Shown in pieces: positions 8,752 through 17,654 of a stretch of 64,000 bases of DNA (the stretch's first letter is position 1; the number at the start of each line of letters is the position of its first letter). Origin of the DNA: a virus; IMG/VR virus record IMGVR_UViG_3300007512_001664, positions 1 through 64,000 of that record. The stretch is one strand, 5' to 3'. The position numbers and the translations under genes are program-made. The notes under the pieces were generated by a model, which made no database searches, had not been told where the DNA came from, and saw only the letters and a program-made list of their open reading frames with translations.

Positions 8752-10323
8752 ATGAACGAAACAGAAACACGTCCAAATACTAATTATATTGACAATAATA
8801 GAGCGGAGCAATTGTTGGAGAAGTGGAGTCCAGTTCTGGACTATACCTCTGACAAAGTTTCGCCTATTGAGAATCCGCATACGCGGATGAACACTGCCAT
8901 TCTCCTTGAGAACCAAGAGGAATGGTGTTTGAGAGAGGGTAACACATCTGGTAATGCCGCAAATAATCAAGGCTCGTTTGGTTCGAGCGTTGGTCATGGT
9001 GCTGGTCAGGCCGGTGGTACATATGGATCTGGGGATACATATGCATCTAACGACGCACGTTTACCGAAGATTCTTATTCCGATGATTCGCCGTACATTCC
9101 CTGAGTTGATTACTAACGAGATCGTTGGTGTTCAGCCGATGAGTGGTCCGGTTGGTCTCGCATTTGCTCTTCGTTATAAGTACAGCGCTGATACTATTGA
9201 TAATACAGCTGCTGCTGATACAAGTGCTGCTTCACATATCGGTGATGTCACTGATGCAGTGAATAATGCAGGAACAGCTGCTGCTGGTTCTGCTGGCGCA
9301 CCTAACGGTGAGTTGGGTCACAACTACTTAGGTACATCATTTACTGGTGTAAGTAGCTCGACCGTTCAAGCGGGTACTCAAGCTGCTGCGTCAGTTGGTA
9401 CACTTGCTGGTATTGGTACAGCGCACTGGTTGTCAGCTGGTCTTGATTCACAGGACGAAGGTTTTGCTGCTGCTTTGTCTGCTTTCGAGCTTGATAAGGC
9501 TAAGTCAGCTCCTACCGTCGAGTTGAGTTTCGAGAAGACAGCTGTTGAAGCTGGTACTCGTAGGCTGAACGCTCGTTGGTCAGTTGAGCTCGAGCAGGAT
9601 CTTAAGAATATGAATGGTATTGATGTTGACGCTGAGTTGACAAATGCTATGTCATATGAGATTCAAGCTGAAATCGACCGTGAGATGATTATTCGCATGG
9701 TTCAAGCTGCTATCGGTGGTGGTCATAACACTGGCTATTCCACATACAAGGTATCAGCTGCTGATGCTCGCTGGCAGGGTGAGAGAAATCGCGACTTCTA
9801 TCAGAAGTTGATCGTTGAGGCTAATAGGATGGCTGTTCGCAACCGTCGTGGTGCTGCTAACTTTGTTGTTGCAACACCTAGTGTTTGCGCCATTCTTGAG
9901 ATGCTTCCTGAGTTCTCTTGGATGACCGTTAACGGTAATGTTAACACACAACCGGTTGGTGTTGCTAAGGTTGGTAACGTTGGTGGACGTTTTAACGTTT
10001 ATCGCGATACACGTACCGAAGCTACATATAACTTGGGAACAGGTTATACAGGCGCCTCCACAAGGGTTGAGTATGCATTGCTTGGTTATAAAGGGCCAGA
10101 GTATTATGATACTGGTATCATTTACTGTCCTTATATTCCGGTTATGGTACAGCGTTCGGTTGATCCGAATAGCTTCTATCCGAAGGTCGGTATGTTAACA
10201 CGTTATGGTGTAGTTGATCACCTCTTTGGTGCAGCTAACTACTACCATGTTGTGTTTGTTGCTGGTCTCGGCTTGCAGTTCAACAGTGGTGCTGCTGCAG
10301 CACAATCTACGGTATTCCAGTAA
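8752..10323 (+). CDS. 23: Major capsid protein (T4 gp23-like)
   Basis: Encodes 523 aa (T4 gp23 is 521 aa). Family features are LLEKWSPVLD near the N-terminus, LPKILIPMIRRTFPELI and VGVQPMSGPVGLAFALR after the cleaved part, and DPNSFYPKVGMLTRYG near the C-terminus. A probable prohead-protease site is LRE/GN after Glu62 (T4 cleaves after Glu65). Unlike many genes here it has a Shine-Dalgarno-like AAAGGA upstream, and it has more C/G-ending codons than its neighbours, as expected for the most expressed gene. A TATATAAAT element at 8729-8737 may be its late promoter. A strong terminator follows. Confidence 0.97.
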   Translation: MNETETRPNTNYIDNNRAEQLLEKWSPVLDYTSDKVSPIENPHTRMNTAILLENQEEWCLREGNTSGNAANNQGSFGSSVGHGAGQAGGTYGSGDTYASNDARLPKILIPMIRRTFPELITNEIVGVQPMSGPVGLAFALRYKYSADTIDNTAAADTSAASHIGDVTDAVNNAGTAAAGSAGAPNGELGHNYLGTSFTGVSSSTVQAGTQAAASVGTLAGIGTAHWLSAGLDSQDEGFAAALSAFELDKAKSAPTVELSFEKTAVEAGTRRLNARWSVELEQDLKNMNGIDVDAELTNAMSYEIQAEIDREMIIRMVQAAIGGGHNTGYSTYKVSAADARWQGERNRDFYQKLIVEANRMAVRNRRGAANFVVATPSVCAILEMLPEFSWMTVNGNVNTQPVGVAKVGNVGGRFNVYRDTRTEATYNLGTGYTGASTRVEYALLGYKGPEYYDTGIIYCPYIPVMVQRSVDPNSFYPKVGMLTRYGVVDHLFGAANYYHVVFVAGLGLQFNSGAAAAQSTVFQ

Positions 10324-10346
10324 GTCGAATATTGTTTATTATCGAA

Positions 10347-10373
10347 GGGCGCTCGAAAGAGCGCCCTTTTTTT
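10347..10373 (+). terminator. Intrinsic terminator after the capsid gene
   Basis: A perfect 8-bp GC-rich stem (GGGCGCTC/GAGCGCCC) with a GAAA tetraloop is followed by seven T. It insulates the head operon from the convergent minus-strand operon, whose last stop codon lies next to the T-run. Confidence 0.95.
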
Positions 10374-11340
10374 ATTGTCTAATAGTCTTAATCCATGGAA
10401 TGGTTTCATCCCACATAATATTATCGATTAATTCTATTTTATTAGCTCTAACTGGATTAATATCCCATCCACCTCTTCGTGCGTATAGACACGCAATCAT
10501 TAATTCCCGCGGGGAGAACCTATCATACAAGCGTTTATATATAGTTTCACATATTTCTTCATGGAAGTGGTTTTCGTCTCTAAACGAAATAATATATTCA
10601 AGTAATTCTCTTACACCAGGCAACCATTGTCCTTCTATATGAATAAATACATCTCCCCAATCAGGTTGCGACGTAACTCGGCAATTACTTTTAAGTAATG
10701 AAGACATTACATTTAGATTATTCGGCTGAGATACAGAGGTATATTTAGTATCAAATATAGAAGGATCTTCATTATACTTAGTAATCTCAATCTTCTCCTT
10801 TGACCGCCATCCAGTTGTCAAGTAGTGCTCCAACCTTACATATTTTTTAGTTGATACAATCGCTAAAGAATTTGGAGTAGCATCATATGATTCTAAGAAT
10901 GGATTAGAAACTCCTTTTAAATCAGTATCGCAAGAGAATAATTTAACTTTAACTTCTGTTTGTAATAACGTACTAAGATCTTCAGTAGCCATCTTCTCCA
11001 TAGCGCTCACTGTTTCTTCTATTGTATCTCCGAGCTTAGTCATATTAAAACTATTCCAATATAGTTTCATAGATTTAGATTCGACGATATATTTACTATC
11101 ACATGGATATACTACTTTAGCAACTGCACTAATAGGAACACCGTTATTTAATAGTCCTGATACTTCATAACCGTTCCATACATCGTATCCTACAAAAGGT
11201 AGATCTTTCTCTTTAATATCAAGATGTTTGCGGTTACTGGATCTAGGCTCTCTTACGAGAAGACTCGGATCGTATTGAGATTTATATTTGCTAGTTTTAC
11301 CTAGGTGCTTACTTATGTTTTTATTATCGAGTTTACTCAT
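10372..11340 (-). CDS. queF: NADPH-dependent 7-cyano-7-deazaguanine reductase (QueF, long type)
   Basis: Encodes 322 aa. QueF reduces preQ0 (nitrile) to preQ1 (aminomethyl). The long, E. coli-type layout is clear: VESKSMKLYWNSFN at residues 86-99 (substrate/NADPH region), catalytic Cys220 in LKSNCRVTSQPDWG with Asp227 seven residues on, HFHEE around 258-262, and RRGGWDINPVRAN at the C-terminus. It is the last gene of a five-gene minus-strand operon that starts with a DpdA-like transglycosylase, and it overlaps the kinase stop by 8 nt. Its context points to preQ1 supply for DNA modification rather than only tRNA queuosine. Confidence 0.92.
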   Translation of the reverse strand: MSKLDNKNISKHLGKTSKYKSQYDPSLLVREPRSSNRKHLDIKEKDLPFVGYDVWNGYEVSGLLNNGVPISAVAKVVYPCDSKYIVESKSMKLYWNSFNMTKLGDTIEETVSAMEKMATEDLSTLLQTEVKVKLFSCDTDLKGVSNPFLESYDATPNSLAIVSTKKYVRLEHYLTTGWRSKEKIEITKYNEDPSIFDTKYTSVSQPNNLNVMSSLLKSNCRVTSQPDWGDVFIHIEGQWLPGVRELLEYIISFRDENHFHEEICETIYKRLYDRFSPRELMIACLYARRGGWDINPVRANKIELIDNIMWDETIPWIKTIRQ

Positions 11341-11896
11341 TATATATTATCTCTATCATCTTATTATAGCGACTCTCAACGCTCCCTTCAAGTACATAAA
11401 CATTCGGATACTTATCTAAGATTAATTCTTCATATAATTTTATAATCTTATTGCGAAAGCTCTCGCTCATAGATCTTTCTCCGTCATTAATTAGAGCTAC
11501 ATCATATGGGCTAGTATAAAAGATATAATCATATTTCTCAATATACTTTTTCAGCATATAAGTAAATATCTTATCTACAAATTCATCTACTTTACCCTCT
11601 CGTCGAAAGTATCGTGTATAAATAAAGCCATCAATAATACATCTATCCAAAATAGTATCTACAGCTATTCCGGTTGGCTCTGTATCAGAGTATAAAAATA
11701 TATTATTTAGATGATCAGCTAATATTGCGATTTGAGTATCGACGTAGTTACTACTATCGTCGTTTATCTCAAACCCTTGTCTTTTTAACTTACGAGTAAC
11801 TTCCGGAACTACTTTCCAGTGATTCCTGCAATCAGTCCAATGATTGAGTAACGTCGTCTTACCTGAAGATTGAGCTCCTGTAAAAGATATTAACAT
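11333..11896 (-). CDS. P-loop kinase/ATPase (NadR- or AAA_28-like)
   Basis: Encodes 187 aa, using the ATG that overlaps the previous stop (TAATG). A TTG four codons upstream is in frame but would bury the start inside the neighbour. Walker A is GAQSSGKTTL near residues 6-15, and TILDRCIIDGFIYTRY is a kinase-type segment. NadR-type and deoxynucleoside-kinase-like P-loop proteins share this pattern. It sits inside the 7-deazaguanine operon, so a role in nucleotide or cofactor phosphorylation for DNA modification is possible. The substrate cannot be read from sequence. Confidence 0.65.
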   Translation of the reverse strand: MLISFTGAQSSGKTTLLNHWTDCRNHWKVVPEVTRKLKRQGFEINDDSSNYVDTQIAILADHLNNIFLYSDTEPTGIAVDTILDRCIIDGFIYTRYFRREGKVDEFVDKIFTYMLKKYIEKYDYIFYTSPYDVALINDGERSMSESFRNKIIKLYEELILDKYPNVYVLEGSVESRYNKMIEIIYNE

Positions 11897-12246
11897 TATT
11901 TGCCCCAAGTACCATTATCGACTATCTGAGCAATTTTGCAATATAAACTTGAATCTTTCCAAGCATCGATAATTGGTTCATTGGCAGCTTCGTCAGTACG
12001 TTTCACAATGATAAGATTAATCAATCTTTGTACTTTATCATGAATCCGAAACACTAGTCCTGTTTTTGCGACTACTTGTCCTTCTGGTTTCGATACGTCT
12101 TGACCAACTGAAATGTTACCTGGTCCGTAATCGTATTGTTTTTGAATAAACAATTTATATTCTTCTTCGAGCAAATTCTTCAACATTGCGCATGTTTGAG
12201 GGTAATCTGCTTCTACCGTTTTTTTAATTTCATCGTAATCTTTCAT
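11896..12246 (-). CDS. DUF1599/Nmad1-like protein in the DNA-modification operon
   Basis: Encodes 116 aa, all helical. The pattern YDYGPGNIS, then FRIHDKVQRLINL, then IDAWKDSSLYCKIA resembles the DUF1599 family, as I recall it linked with nucleotide-modification gene neighbourhoods (Nmad1). Conserved Asp and Glu residues on helices would suit a MazG-like metal-dependent nucleotide-binding fold, but the reaction is unknown. It overlaps the formyltransferase gene by 17 nt and the kinase by TAATG, so it is co-translated with the 7-deazaguanine genes. Confidence 0.55.
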   Translation of the reverse strand: MKDYDEIKKTVEADYPQTCAMLKNLLEEEYKLFIQKQYDYGPGNISVGQDVSKPEGQVVAKTGLVFRIHDKVQRLINLIIVKRTDEAANEPIIDAWKDSSLYCKIAQIVDNGTWGK

Positions 12247-12802
12247 TTAAAAAATTTATCCAAAGTTTTGTAGATTCAACGTGAAGAGCTTTCTCTAGTT
12301 CTTCGTATGAATCAAAATCATTATTAATAAGACACTTTTCTATAATAGGACCATTATCGAGTTCGGGGGTTACTTTATGAATAACACACCCGACTCGAAT
12401 ATGGTTCGCTTCCCAAGCTTTTTTCTGTGGATTAAAACCTTTAAGTTCAGGATAGATATGAATAGCTCCTGGATGACCATTAAAGATATTAGATGATCTA
12501 GTAAAGTCAGGAGGTAATATTCTAAGATACCCATGAAGAGTTACAAATACATCGTTTGTCCAATCGTCATTTAAAATAGAATAATTTAAAGCATCAGCTG
12601 CTCTAAGATAATCCATTTCCTTTGGCCATTTTGGTAATCTAACTATATTAATTAGTTGTTGGTTTACTCGTCGAACAAGCTCAATATTAGTACTTTCGTC
12701 GTTTTGTTTATTAGTTACAACAAGATCTGGCCATCTATTGATAGTCTTAGATATATTAACAATTTCAGAACCAGTTTGACTAAAAAATGCAATCCACTTC
12801 AT
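12230..12802 (-). CDS. Formyltransferase, candidate dPreQ1 formyltransferase (DpdN-like)
   Basis: Encodes 190 aa with the fold of GART/methionyl-tRNA formyltransferases. VTLHGYLRILPPDF (88-101) precedes the catalytic NGHPG motif (Asn108, His110), and the third catalytic residue is Asp149 in LDNGPII. The order and spacing match PurN. A phage purine-synthesis role is unlikely, since it lies between dpdA-like and queF genes with an ATGA overlap. Formyltransferases linked to phage 7-deazaguanine modification have been named DpdN and predicted to make the formylamino derivative of dPreQ1. Assignment to DpdN is inference from context. Confidence 0.75.
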   Translation of the reverse strand: MKWIAFFSQTGSEIVNISKTINRWPDLVVTNKQNDESTNIELVRRVNQQLINIVRLPKWPKEMDYLRAADALNYSILNDDWTNDVFVTLHGYLRILPPDFTRSSNIFNGHPGAIHIYPELKGFNPQKKAWEANHIRVGCVIHKVTPELDNGPIIEKCLINNDFDSYEELEKALHVESTKLWINFLNERLR

Positions 12803-13617
12803 CGTCCAATAATACTTTTAAACATCTTTGTGTTGTATCTAATAAGTTCTTTTGCGTCATCATCAGGTTGAGCTTGAATCAGATCTGCTAGTAATTGACT
12901 AGGTTTATGACTTAGACCAAAATCTCCTTGATATGGATAACCTAATAATCCTGCTACAACTGGATTAGATGTATCAAGACTTCTAATATTATAAATGTTA
13001 TTATTCACGTACCACTTAAACTCTCTAGCCAATGAAGCACCTAACAAGTGATGTGGTTTATCCCAATCCCACCATCCTTCATCAATAAGTCTTTTTACAA
13101 GGTTTTGTCTTCCTGTAGTTTGTCGCATAAGTTTTTCATTATCAATTAATCGATTAAACCCCGTTACATTATACATACTAAAGTCAAAACTCATAGCAAT
13201 ATAATCTGCATTCTCTGACATAAACTTATAGCAATCAACGACATCCGTCCATGTTTTACCTTGAACTGCACCGATAGTTGCTCCCGGAAGACCACTATAA
13301 TCTTGTGTAAATGCTTTAAAGTTTGCTATTGTACCGTATGCTGATTCTAATACATCTGGTACAATGTAATAATTTGGTTTTATTTTCTCGCACCATTGTG
13401 CATATTTTTCCGAATCAAACGCTTCCTTAAGTTCAAAAATAGAATTATCTAATAAAATTTCACCATCTGGTCTGACGGCTCTATATTTTCCGAGAAACCA
13501 GTCTCTATATTCTGGTTCTTCTTCCATTAAATGTACTAAACAATATTGATAATCGTTGTATAATATTGACTCTGGCAGTAGAGCAATAGGAGATTCATGA
13601 GACACCTTAATCGTCAT
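12799..13617 (-). CDS. dpdA: DpdA-like guanine transglycosylase (7-deazaguanine insertion into DNA)
   Basis: Encodes 272 aa. Segments such as GEILLDNSIFELKEAF (about 53-69), YIVPDVLES and YIAMSFDFSMYN resemble phage DpdA proteins, compact relatives of tRNA-guanine transglycosylases that exchange guanine in DNA for a 7-deazaguanine base. The zinc-binding CxCxxC region of bacterial TGT is not visible, as expected for short phage forms. It is the first gene of the operon, starts 6 nt downstream of a TATAAT box and is coupled by ATGA to the formyltransferase. I cannot assign the DpdA subfamily. A role on phage DNA rather than tRNA is inferred from family and neighbours. Confidence 0.78.
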   Translation of the reverse strand: MTIKVSHESPIALLPESILYNDYQYCLVHLMEEEPEYRDWFLGKYRAVRPDGEILLDNSIFELKEAFDSEKYAQWCEKIKPNYYIVPDVLESAYGTIANFKAFTQDYSGLPGATIGAVQGKTWTDVVDCYKFMSENADYIAMSFDFSMYNVTGFNRLIDNEKLMRQTTGRQNLVKRLIDEGWWDWDKPHHLLGASLAREFKWYVNNNIYNIRSLDTSNPVVAGLLGYPYQGDFGLSHKPSQLLADLIQAQPDDDAKELIRYNTKMFKSIIGR

Positions 13618-13623
13618 ACATGT

Positions 13624-13651
13624 ATTATATCATATCTACTACAAAGATCAA
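13624..13651 (-). promoter_or_regulatory. Sigma70-like promoter of the DNA-modification operon
   Basis: Reading the minus strand, TTGATC (13651-13646), a 16-nt spacer and TATAAT (13629-13624) lie just before the ATG at 13617. Only 6 nt separate the -10 box from the ATG, so the mRNA should be leaderless or nearly so. Confidence 0.7.
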
Positions 13652-13652
13652 G

Positions 13653-13660
13653 TATAAATA
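13653..13660 (+). promoter_or_regulatory. Late promoter for the baseplate genes
   Basis: TATAAATA, a perfect T4 late -10 element, lies 8 nt before the ATG at 13669. Its -35-side bases overlap the divergent host-like promoter of the dpdA operon. Confidence 0.75.
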
Positions 13661-13668
13661 ATTATAAT

Positions 13669-14817
13669 ATGCCAGGATCTGTTAAAAAGGCTCTTACAAG
13701 TACTGCGGCTGGTGCTGTAGCGGCTTTTAGAAAAGCATTCGCAATTCCAACGATTCCACCGTTTAAAGAAATTGCTAAAAATACTTTAATATCAGGAAAA
13801 ATAATAAAAGAGGCAATTAAGAAAAAAGTTGATGCTGTTGCAGATATTTTAGATCCTACTAAGATATCAGATCAATTAACAGGAGACAAAAAGACAGGCA
13901 TTATTGCTTCAATTACACCTAGACAAGTTAAACAGCTAGCTGTGGCATATAAACAGGGATTAAAGCTAACCCCTAAAGAAGCTATAACGGGTACTTTAGA
14001 AAAATTTACAGGAGTTAGTTTAGATCAAGATAATTTATTAGGTAGTTTAGGTGGTGCAGTATTAGATAATATTACGTCACAGATAAGCGCTCTTAAACAA
14101 ACATTTATGAAGACAGTACTTGGCTGTATTAATAAAGCTGTAAGAGACTTACTTAATAAATTTCCTACTATAGATTTCTTGATAAATATTGAAGATAGAT
14201 TAAATGGTATTTTAGGGAAGTTTCGTAATCAATTAGAACAGAAAATCGATGCAGAGCTTCGTGGTTTAATGTATCAGAAAATTAAAATACATCAATTAAC
14301 ATTATTTAAACAACGTTTACATGGACAGATTAGAGATATATGCCCGGAAGCAACACCTGCTTCTTCTGCAGAAGTAAAGGAATTTATGGATGCTTTTGAA
14401 GAAGGGAAGAGAAAAAGAGAGCAGGAATTTGAAGATGCGGAAAGAAAAAATCAAATAGATGAATTAGACCCTGCTGCTCCTAAACGTATAGGAGAGTCGT
14501 CAACAAGAGATAAAGTGTCTGAGACAACAATAGTACAATGGCGAAATAATCCTGATAAAAAACAACAAGATATTATGAATAAAAGTGATCAAATTGTAGG
14601 TACTCTTAATACAAGTATACAAAAAGATCAAAAAGTAAGTAATAATACTGTTAGTTCAATTGTGAAGTCTAGGCACCGTTTTAAAGGAGGTGCTAGATTA
14701 ATGCAATTATCAAAACGTCAGGCCGATGAACCTGTTGAAACAGCTGCAGGATTAAGAATGAAAATATTACCGGAAGGTAATAGAGTGCTACCAAACCCAC
14801 CAACACCCGGATATTAA
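13669..14817 (+). CDS. Putative baseplate-associated structural protein
   Basis: Encodes 382 aa. The ATG at 13669 is preferred over upstream in-frame ATGs because those lie in or before the late promoter. The N-terminal half is helical with Ala/Lys/Ile-rich segments. A helix-rich middle (about 150-250) leads to a charged linker (EEGKRKREQEFEDAERKN), and the C-terminal 120 residues are hydrophilic. No recognised family motif. The late promoter and the gp5-like gene 10 nt downstream suggest a baseplate hub or spike-associated protein. Confidence 0.4.
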   Translation: MPGSVKKALTSTAAGAVAAFRKAFAIPTIPPFKEIAKNTLISGKIIKEAIKKKVDAVADILDPTKISDQLTGDKKTGIIASITPRQVKQLAVAYKQGLKLTPKEAITGTLEKFTGVSLDQDNLLGSLGGAVLDNITSQISALKQTFMKTVLGCINKAVRDLLNKFPTIDFLINIEDRLNGILGKFRNQLEQKIDAELRGLMYQKIKIHQLTLFKQRLHGQIRDICPEATPASSAEVKEFMDAFEEGKRKREQEFEDAERKNQIDELDPAAPKRIGESSTRDKVSETTIVQWRNNPDKKQQDIMNKSDQIVGTLNTSIQKDQKVSNNTVSSIVKSRHRFKGGARLMQLSKRQADEPVETAAGLRMKILPEGNRVLPNPPTPGY

Positions 14818-14827
14818 AATAAACAAA

Positions 14828-17176
14828 ATGAGTAGTATACATGTAAATGCAAATGCAGGATTAAACGACACTGAGAAATATTTCGGTAATTATATAGGAC
14901 TAGTTATACAAAACAATGATCCCGATAAAGGAGGTAGAATAAAAGTATGGGTACCTCCTGTCTCACCTACAATTTATAAAAACTGGGACGAGAATAATAA
15001 TGATAAAGCATTTAAATTTATCGGAAGAAATATTAACAGTGATATTACAGATATTATAGAAGAGCTTAAAGTAGTAGTTCCATGGGCAGAGTGTGCATCT
15101 CCGATAGCAGGTAGTGTTGCTCCTGCAAGATATAACGCATATACTCAAACAGCAACAATATCGGATTCTAATAACGTTAATAGTTCGACTCCTGCGGAGG
15201 AGTCTATTGAAAGTGAGTATAATTTAAACCAAGACGGTATAGGTGAAAAGCCGTCTAGAAAATATGAGCATCACGACCTTAAAGTTGCTGATGCATTTTC
15301 AGATAAAAATGAAGTTAGATTTAATAATGTAAATAGATTTTCATATAATTATGTTCCAACTTCTTATTCTAATAGTGCAAAAGGTAGTTTTAGTATACCT
15401 AATGTAGGTGCTCATGTGTGGGTGTTTTTTGCGGAAGGGGATCCAAATAACCCGATTTATTTTGCGACAACGTATGGCTCCGCCGAATGGAAGTCAATAT
15501 ATAATTCTGATTTAGATTATCCCGGTTCGTATGAAAATATAAGTACTGAATATAATCATAATACAGACATTTATAGAAATAAGTATGTTATTAATCAAAA
15601 AGGCGGTACTATAGAAATAGTTAGTACTGACACTAAAGAAGCTTTAAAATTGACTCATTATTCTGGTTCATTTAAAGAATTTAATAACGATGTTAATATA
15701 GAATTTGCAACAAAGAATAATCAAAAATTAGTTTTAGGTGATGAGTTTTTTACTATTAATGGAACTAAAAATGACTATGTTGGTAGAGACTACGATCAGA
15801 TTATTAACGGAGATTATTATAAGAAAATTGGTAATTTAAATAGGGAATATCAAAAAGAATGGCGAGATCTTATGGAAGATATTGCCGATGGTAAGCAATT
15901 ATTTGAGCTTCAAAGAACTGAGCCAGTAAACGATCCTAATGATTTTATAAAAAAGACTTCAGGACTTCAGCGAAAACTTGGTACACCAGCACAATGTCCG
16001 CTTTGTAGTGATGTTTTTCACAAAGATCAGATATGGGACAATATATATACATTTAAATCAGTAACGCAAAATTTTGCATATGATAGCGGTAATTCTTCAT
16101 TTGATCATGCTGCAGAAGTTGATTCAAAGTACGCTGATACTCTTAGCGATTTAATTGACCCGTCTAGTCCAAAACAGTTTTTAGGTAAAAAGGTTTGCCC
16201 GGTGTGCGGAGGTACGGGCCAGAGTCCTTCTAGTAAAGATGGTAATTGGGATGTTGCGTTTGATAAAGAGAAGGTTGTGATAGATAATTTACAAGCAAAG
16301 ATTCAGAAAATAATTAATATTGAGAAGAAATTAGGTCTTGGTGGCAGTGAGATTGTAAACATCACAAAGCATAAAATAGAAAATATTGGTCTACAACCTA
16401 ACGACTTTCCGTCAGTACGTATAGACGAAGTTGGTAAGATAGAAAATTATGAAGTAAATGTGTTTACAAAAGGTGTTGCTACTACAAAGAAAGAATCAGC
16501 TTTATTGGAATATGTTCATCAAGATGATTTCCCGGGAGGAGATTATACACAAAATATTGGAAATAAATGGAATGTTTTAGTTGGTAGTGGAGGCGTTAGT
16601 ATTAAGACTACGGGTGGAGTTGATATTGGAGGTACGATAACAAATATTGCTGGTCAGCAAGTTAATATAAGTTCTGAGTATGAAATTAATATGTCGTCTA
16701 AGAGGGTTGATATTGCTGCTGAAATGCTAACTCTACGCAATAAGCATAGTAGACAAGTATTAGTAGACAGTAACTTAGGTGTTACTCAAAACCTTATCGT
16801 TCAAGGAGGCGCTCATGTCGAAGGTGAACTAAGTGTTCATCATATTTCTGCACCTGTTGAAATACAGGAAACAGAACCAGTAGTAGTGTTTGGTAAATTA
16901 TTAGAAGGGTTAACGTTATGGGCGGATTTTGATTTAACGAAGCATAATAGATCTAGTAAAAATGTAGGTCATGGAAAAATAAAGTTAACTTTAACTAAAA
17001 ACAGTACTGATGACAAAGTAGAATTATATCCACATACTCATCCGTTTAAGAATTTACCTCTCAAGTTATATAAAGAAAAAGACGGTGTTCGTGGTGTTGG
17101 TGAAGAATGTAATAGTCATATTCGAGCACAAGCTCAGCCTATATCACATGAAAAGAAAGGTAGCGAAACACTTTAA
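14828..17176 (+). CDS. Baseplate central spike (gp5/VgrG-like), without lysozyme domain
   Basis: Encodes 782 aa. The N-terminal region (YIGLVIQNNDPDKGGRIKVW) is the gp5-type OB fold, and a second OB-like part (FSIPNVGAHVWVFFAEGDPN) is VgrG-like. The C-terminal region (VSIKTTGGVDIGG, VNISSEYEINMSS) is a repetitive beta-helix spike. No lysozyme motif is present where T4 gp5 has one. Instead an insert around residues 385-480 has two CxxC pairs (CPLC and CPVCGGTG), a likely zinc site. A terminal extension after the spike, around residues 690-782, is of unknown role. A late-expressed membrane-piercing spike is expected. Confidence 0.8.
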   Translation: MSSIHVNANAGLNDTEKYFGNYIGLVIQNNDPDKGGRIKVWVPPVSPTIYKNWDENNNDKAFKFIGRNINSDITDIIEELKVVVPWAECASPIAGSVAPARYNAYTQTATISDSNNVNSSTPAEESIESEYNLNQDGIGEKPSRKYEHHDLKVADAFSDKNEVRFNNVNRFSYNYVPTSYSNSAKGSFSIPNVGAHVWVFFAEGDPNNPIYFATTYGSAEWKSIYNSDLDYPGSYENISTEYNHNTDIYRNKYVINQKGGTIEIVSTDTKEALKLTHYSGSFKEFNNDVNIEFATKNNQKLVLGDEFFTINGTKNDYVGRDYDQIINGDYYKKIGNLNREYQKEWRDLMEDIADGKQLFELQRTEPVNDPNDFIKKTSGLQRKLGTPAQCPLCSDVFHKDQIWDNIYTFKSVTQNFAYDSGNSSFDHAAEVDSKYADTLSDLIDPSSPKQFLGKKVCPVCGGTGQSPSSKDGNWDVAFDKEKVVIDNLQAKIQKIINIEKKLGLGGSEIVNITKHKIENIGLQPNDFPSVRIDEVGKIENYEVNVFTKGVATTKKESALLEYVHQDDFPGGDYTQNIGNKWNVLVGSGGVSIKTTGGVDIGGTITNIAGQQVNISSEYEINMSSKRVDIAAEMLTLRNKHSRQVLVDSNLGVTQNLIVQGGAHVEGELSVHHISAPVEIQETEPVVVFGKLLEGLTLWADFDLTKHNRSSKNVGHGKIKLTLTKNSTDDKVELYPHTHPFKNLPLKLYKEKDGVRGVGEECNSHIRAQAQPISHEKKGSETL

Positions 17177-17189
17177 TATTTCGCTACCT
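17158..17189 (+). terminator. Hairpin between convergent genes, containing the spike stop codon
   Basis: A perfect 11-bp inverted repeat (AGGTAGCGAAA/TTTCGCTACCT) with a 10-nt loop holding the TAA of the spike gene, followed by a short T-rich stretch. Probably a bidirectional terminator between the spike and Hsp20 genes. Confidence 0.6.
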
Positions 17190-17212
17190 GTAACTATTTT
17201 AGATAGAAGGGT

Positions 17213-17638
17213 TTAAGCCACTTCGACGTTAATTACTTTTTGTTCTTTACGCTCAGCTCTAGGAACATTAATACGCAAAACACCGTCAGTGATTTCTGCT
17301 TTTAGTTCTTCAACATTAAAATCACTCCCATCAATTTTAAATGATCGGTTATATGTTTCTTCTTTAGAACCAGTTTTTGTAGTAATGGTTCGTTTTGCTT
17401 CAACATAAGCTACATCCGTATCATCATTGTAAGTGACTTTAAGGTTTTCTTTCTTTACACCCGGAAGATCAATTTCAACATTTGACCCTTCTTTAGTTTC
17501 ATTAAACCGGATATTATCATTTGAAAATGATTCAAATGGTCCAGTAAATGATTGCTCTAGTGTATTAAAAAGATCAAACATAGGACTGTATGATCTTGCT
17601 ACCCGTGGTTTTGTTAAGTAATTAAATAAATCATTCAT
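17213..17638 (-). CDS. hsp20: Small heat shock protein (Hsp20/alpha-crystallin)
   Basis: Encodes 141 aa. The alpha-crystallin domain (about 40-135) contains EIDLPGVKKENLKV and the C-terminal GVLRINVP motif, and the N-terminal arm (YSPMFDLF) is typical of bacterial Hsp20. It is an ATP-independent holdase. Hsp20 genes are common in T4-like marine phages and probably protect virion or replication proteins during infection. An ATAAATA element about 9 nt upstream on the minus strand fits late transcription. Confidence 0.93.
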   Translation of the reverse strand: MNDLFNYLTKPRVARSYSPMFDLFNTLEQSFTGPFESFSNDNIRFNETKEGSNVEIDLPGVKKENLKVTYNDDTDVAYVEAKRTITTKTGSKEETYNRSFKIDGSDFNVEELKAEITDGVLRINVPRAERKEQKVINVEVA

Positions 17639-17654
17639 AACATAAGTATTTATG

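Noticed and set aside
8725-10642. Additional ORFs overlapping the capsid gene on either strand
   Set aside because: They are shadows of the strongly biased gp23 coding frame, without promoters or start signals.
12656-12871. Plus-strand ORF inside the dpdA operon
   Set aside because: It is antisense to two overlapping well-supported genes and has no start signal.
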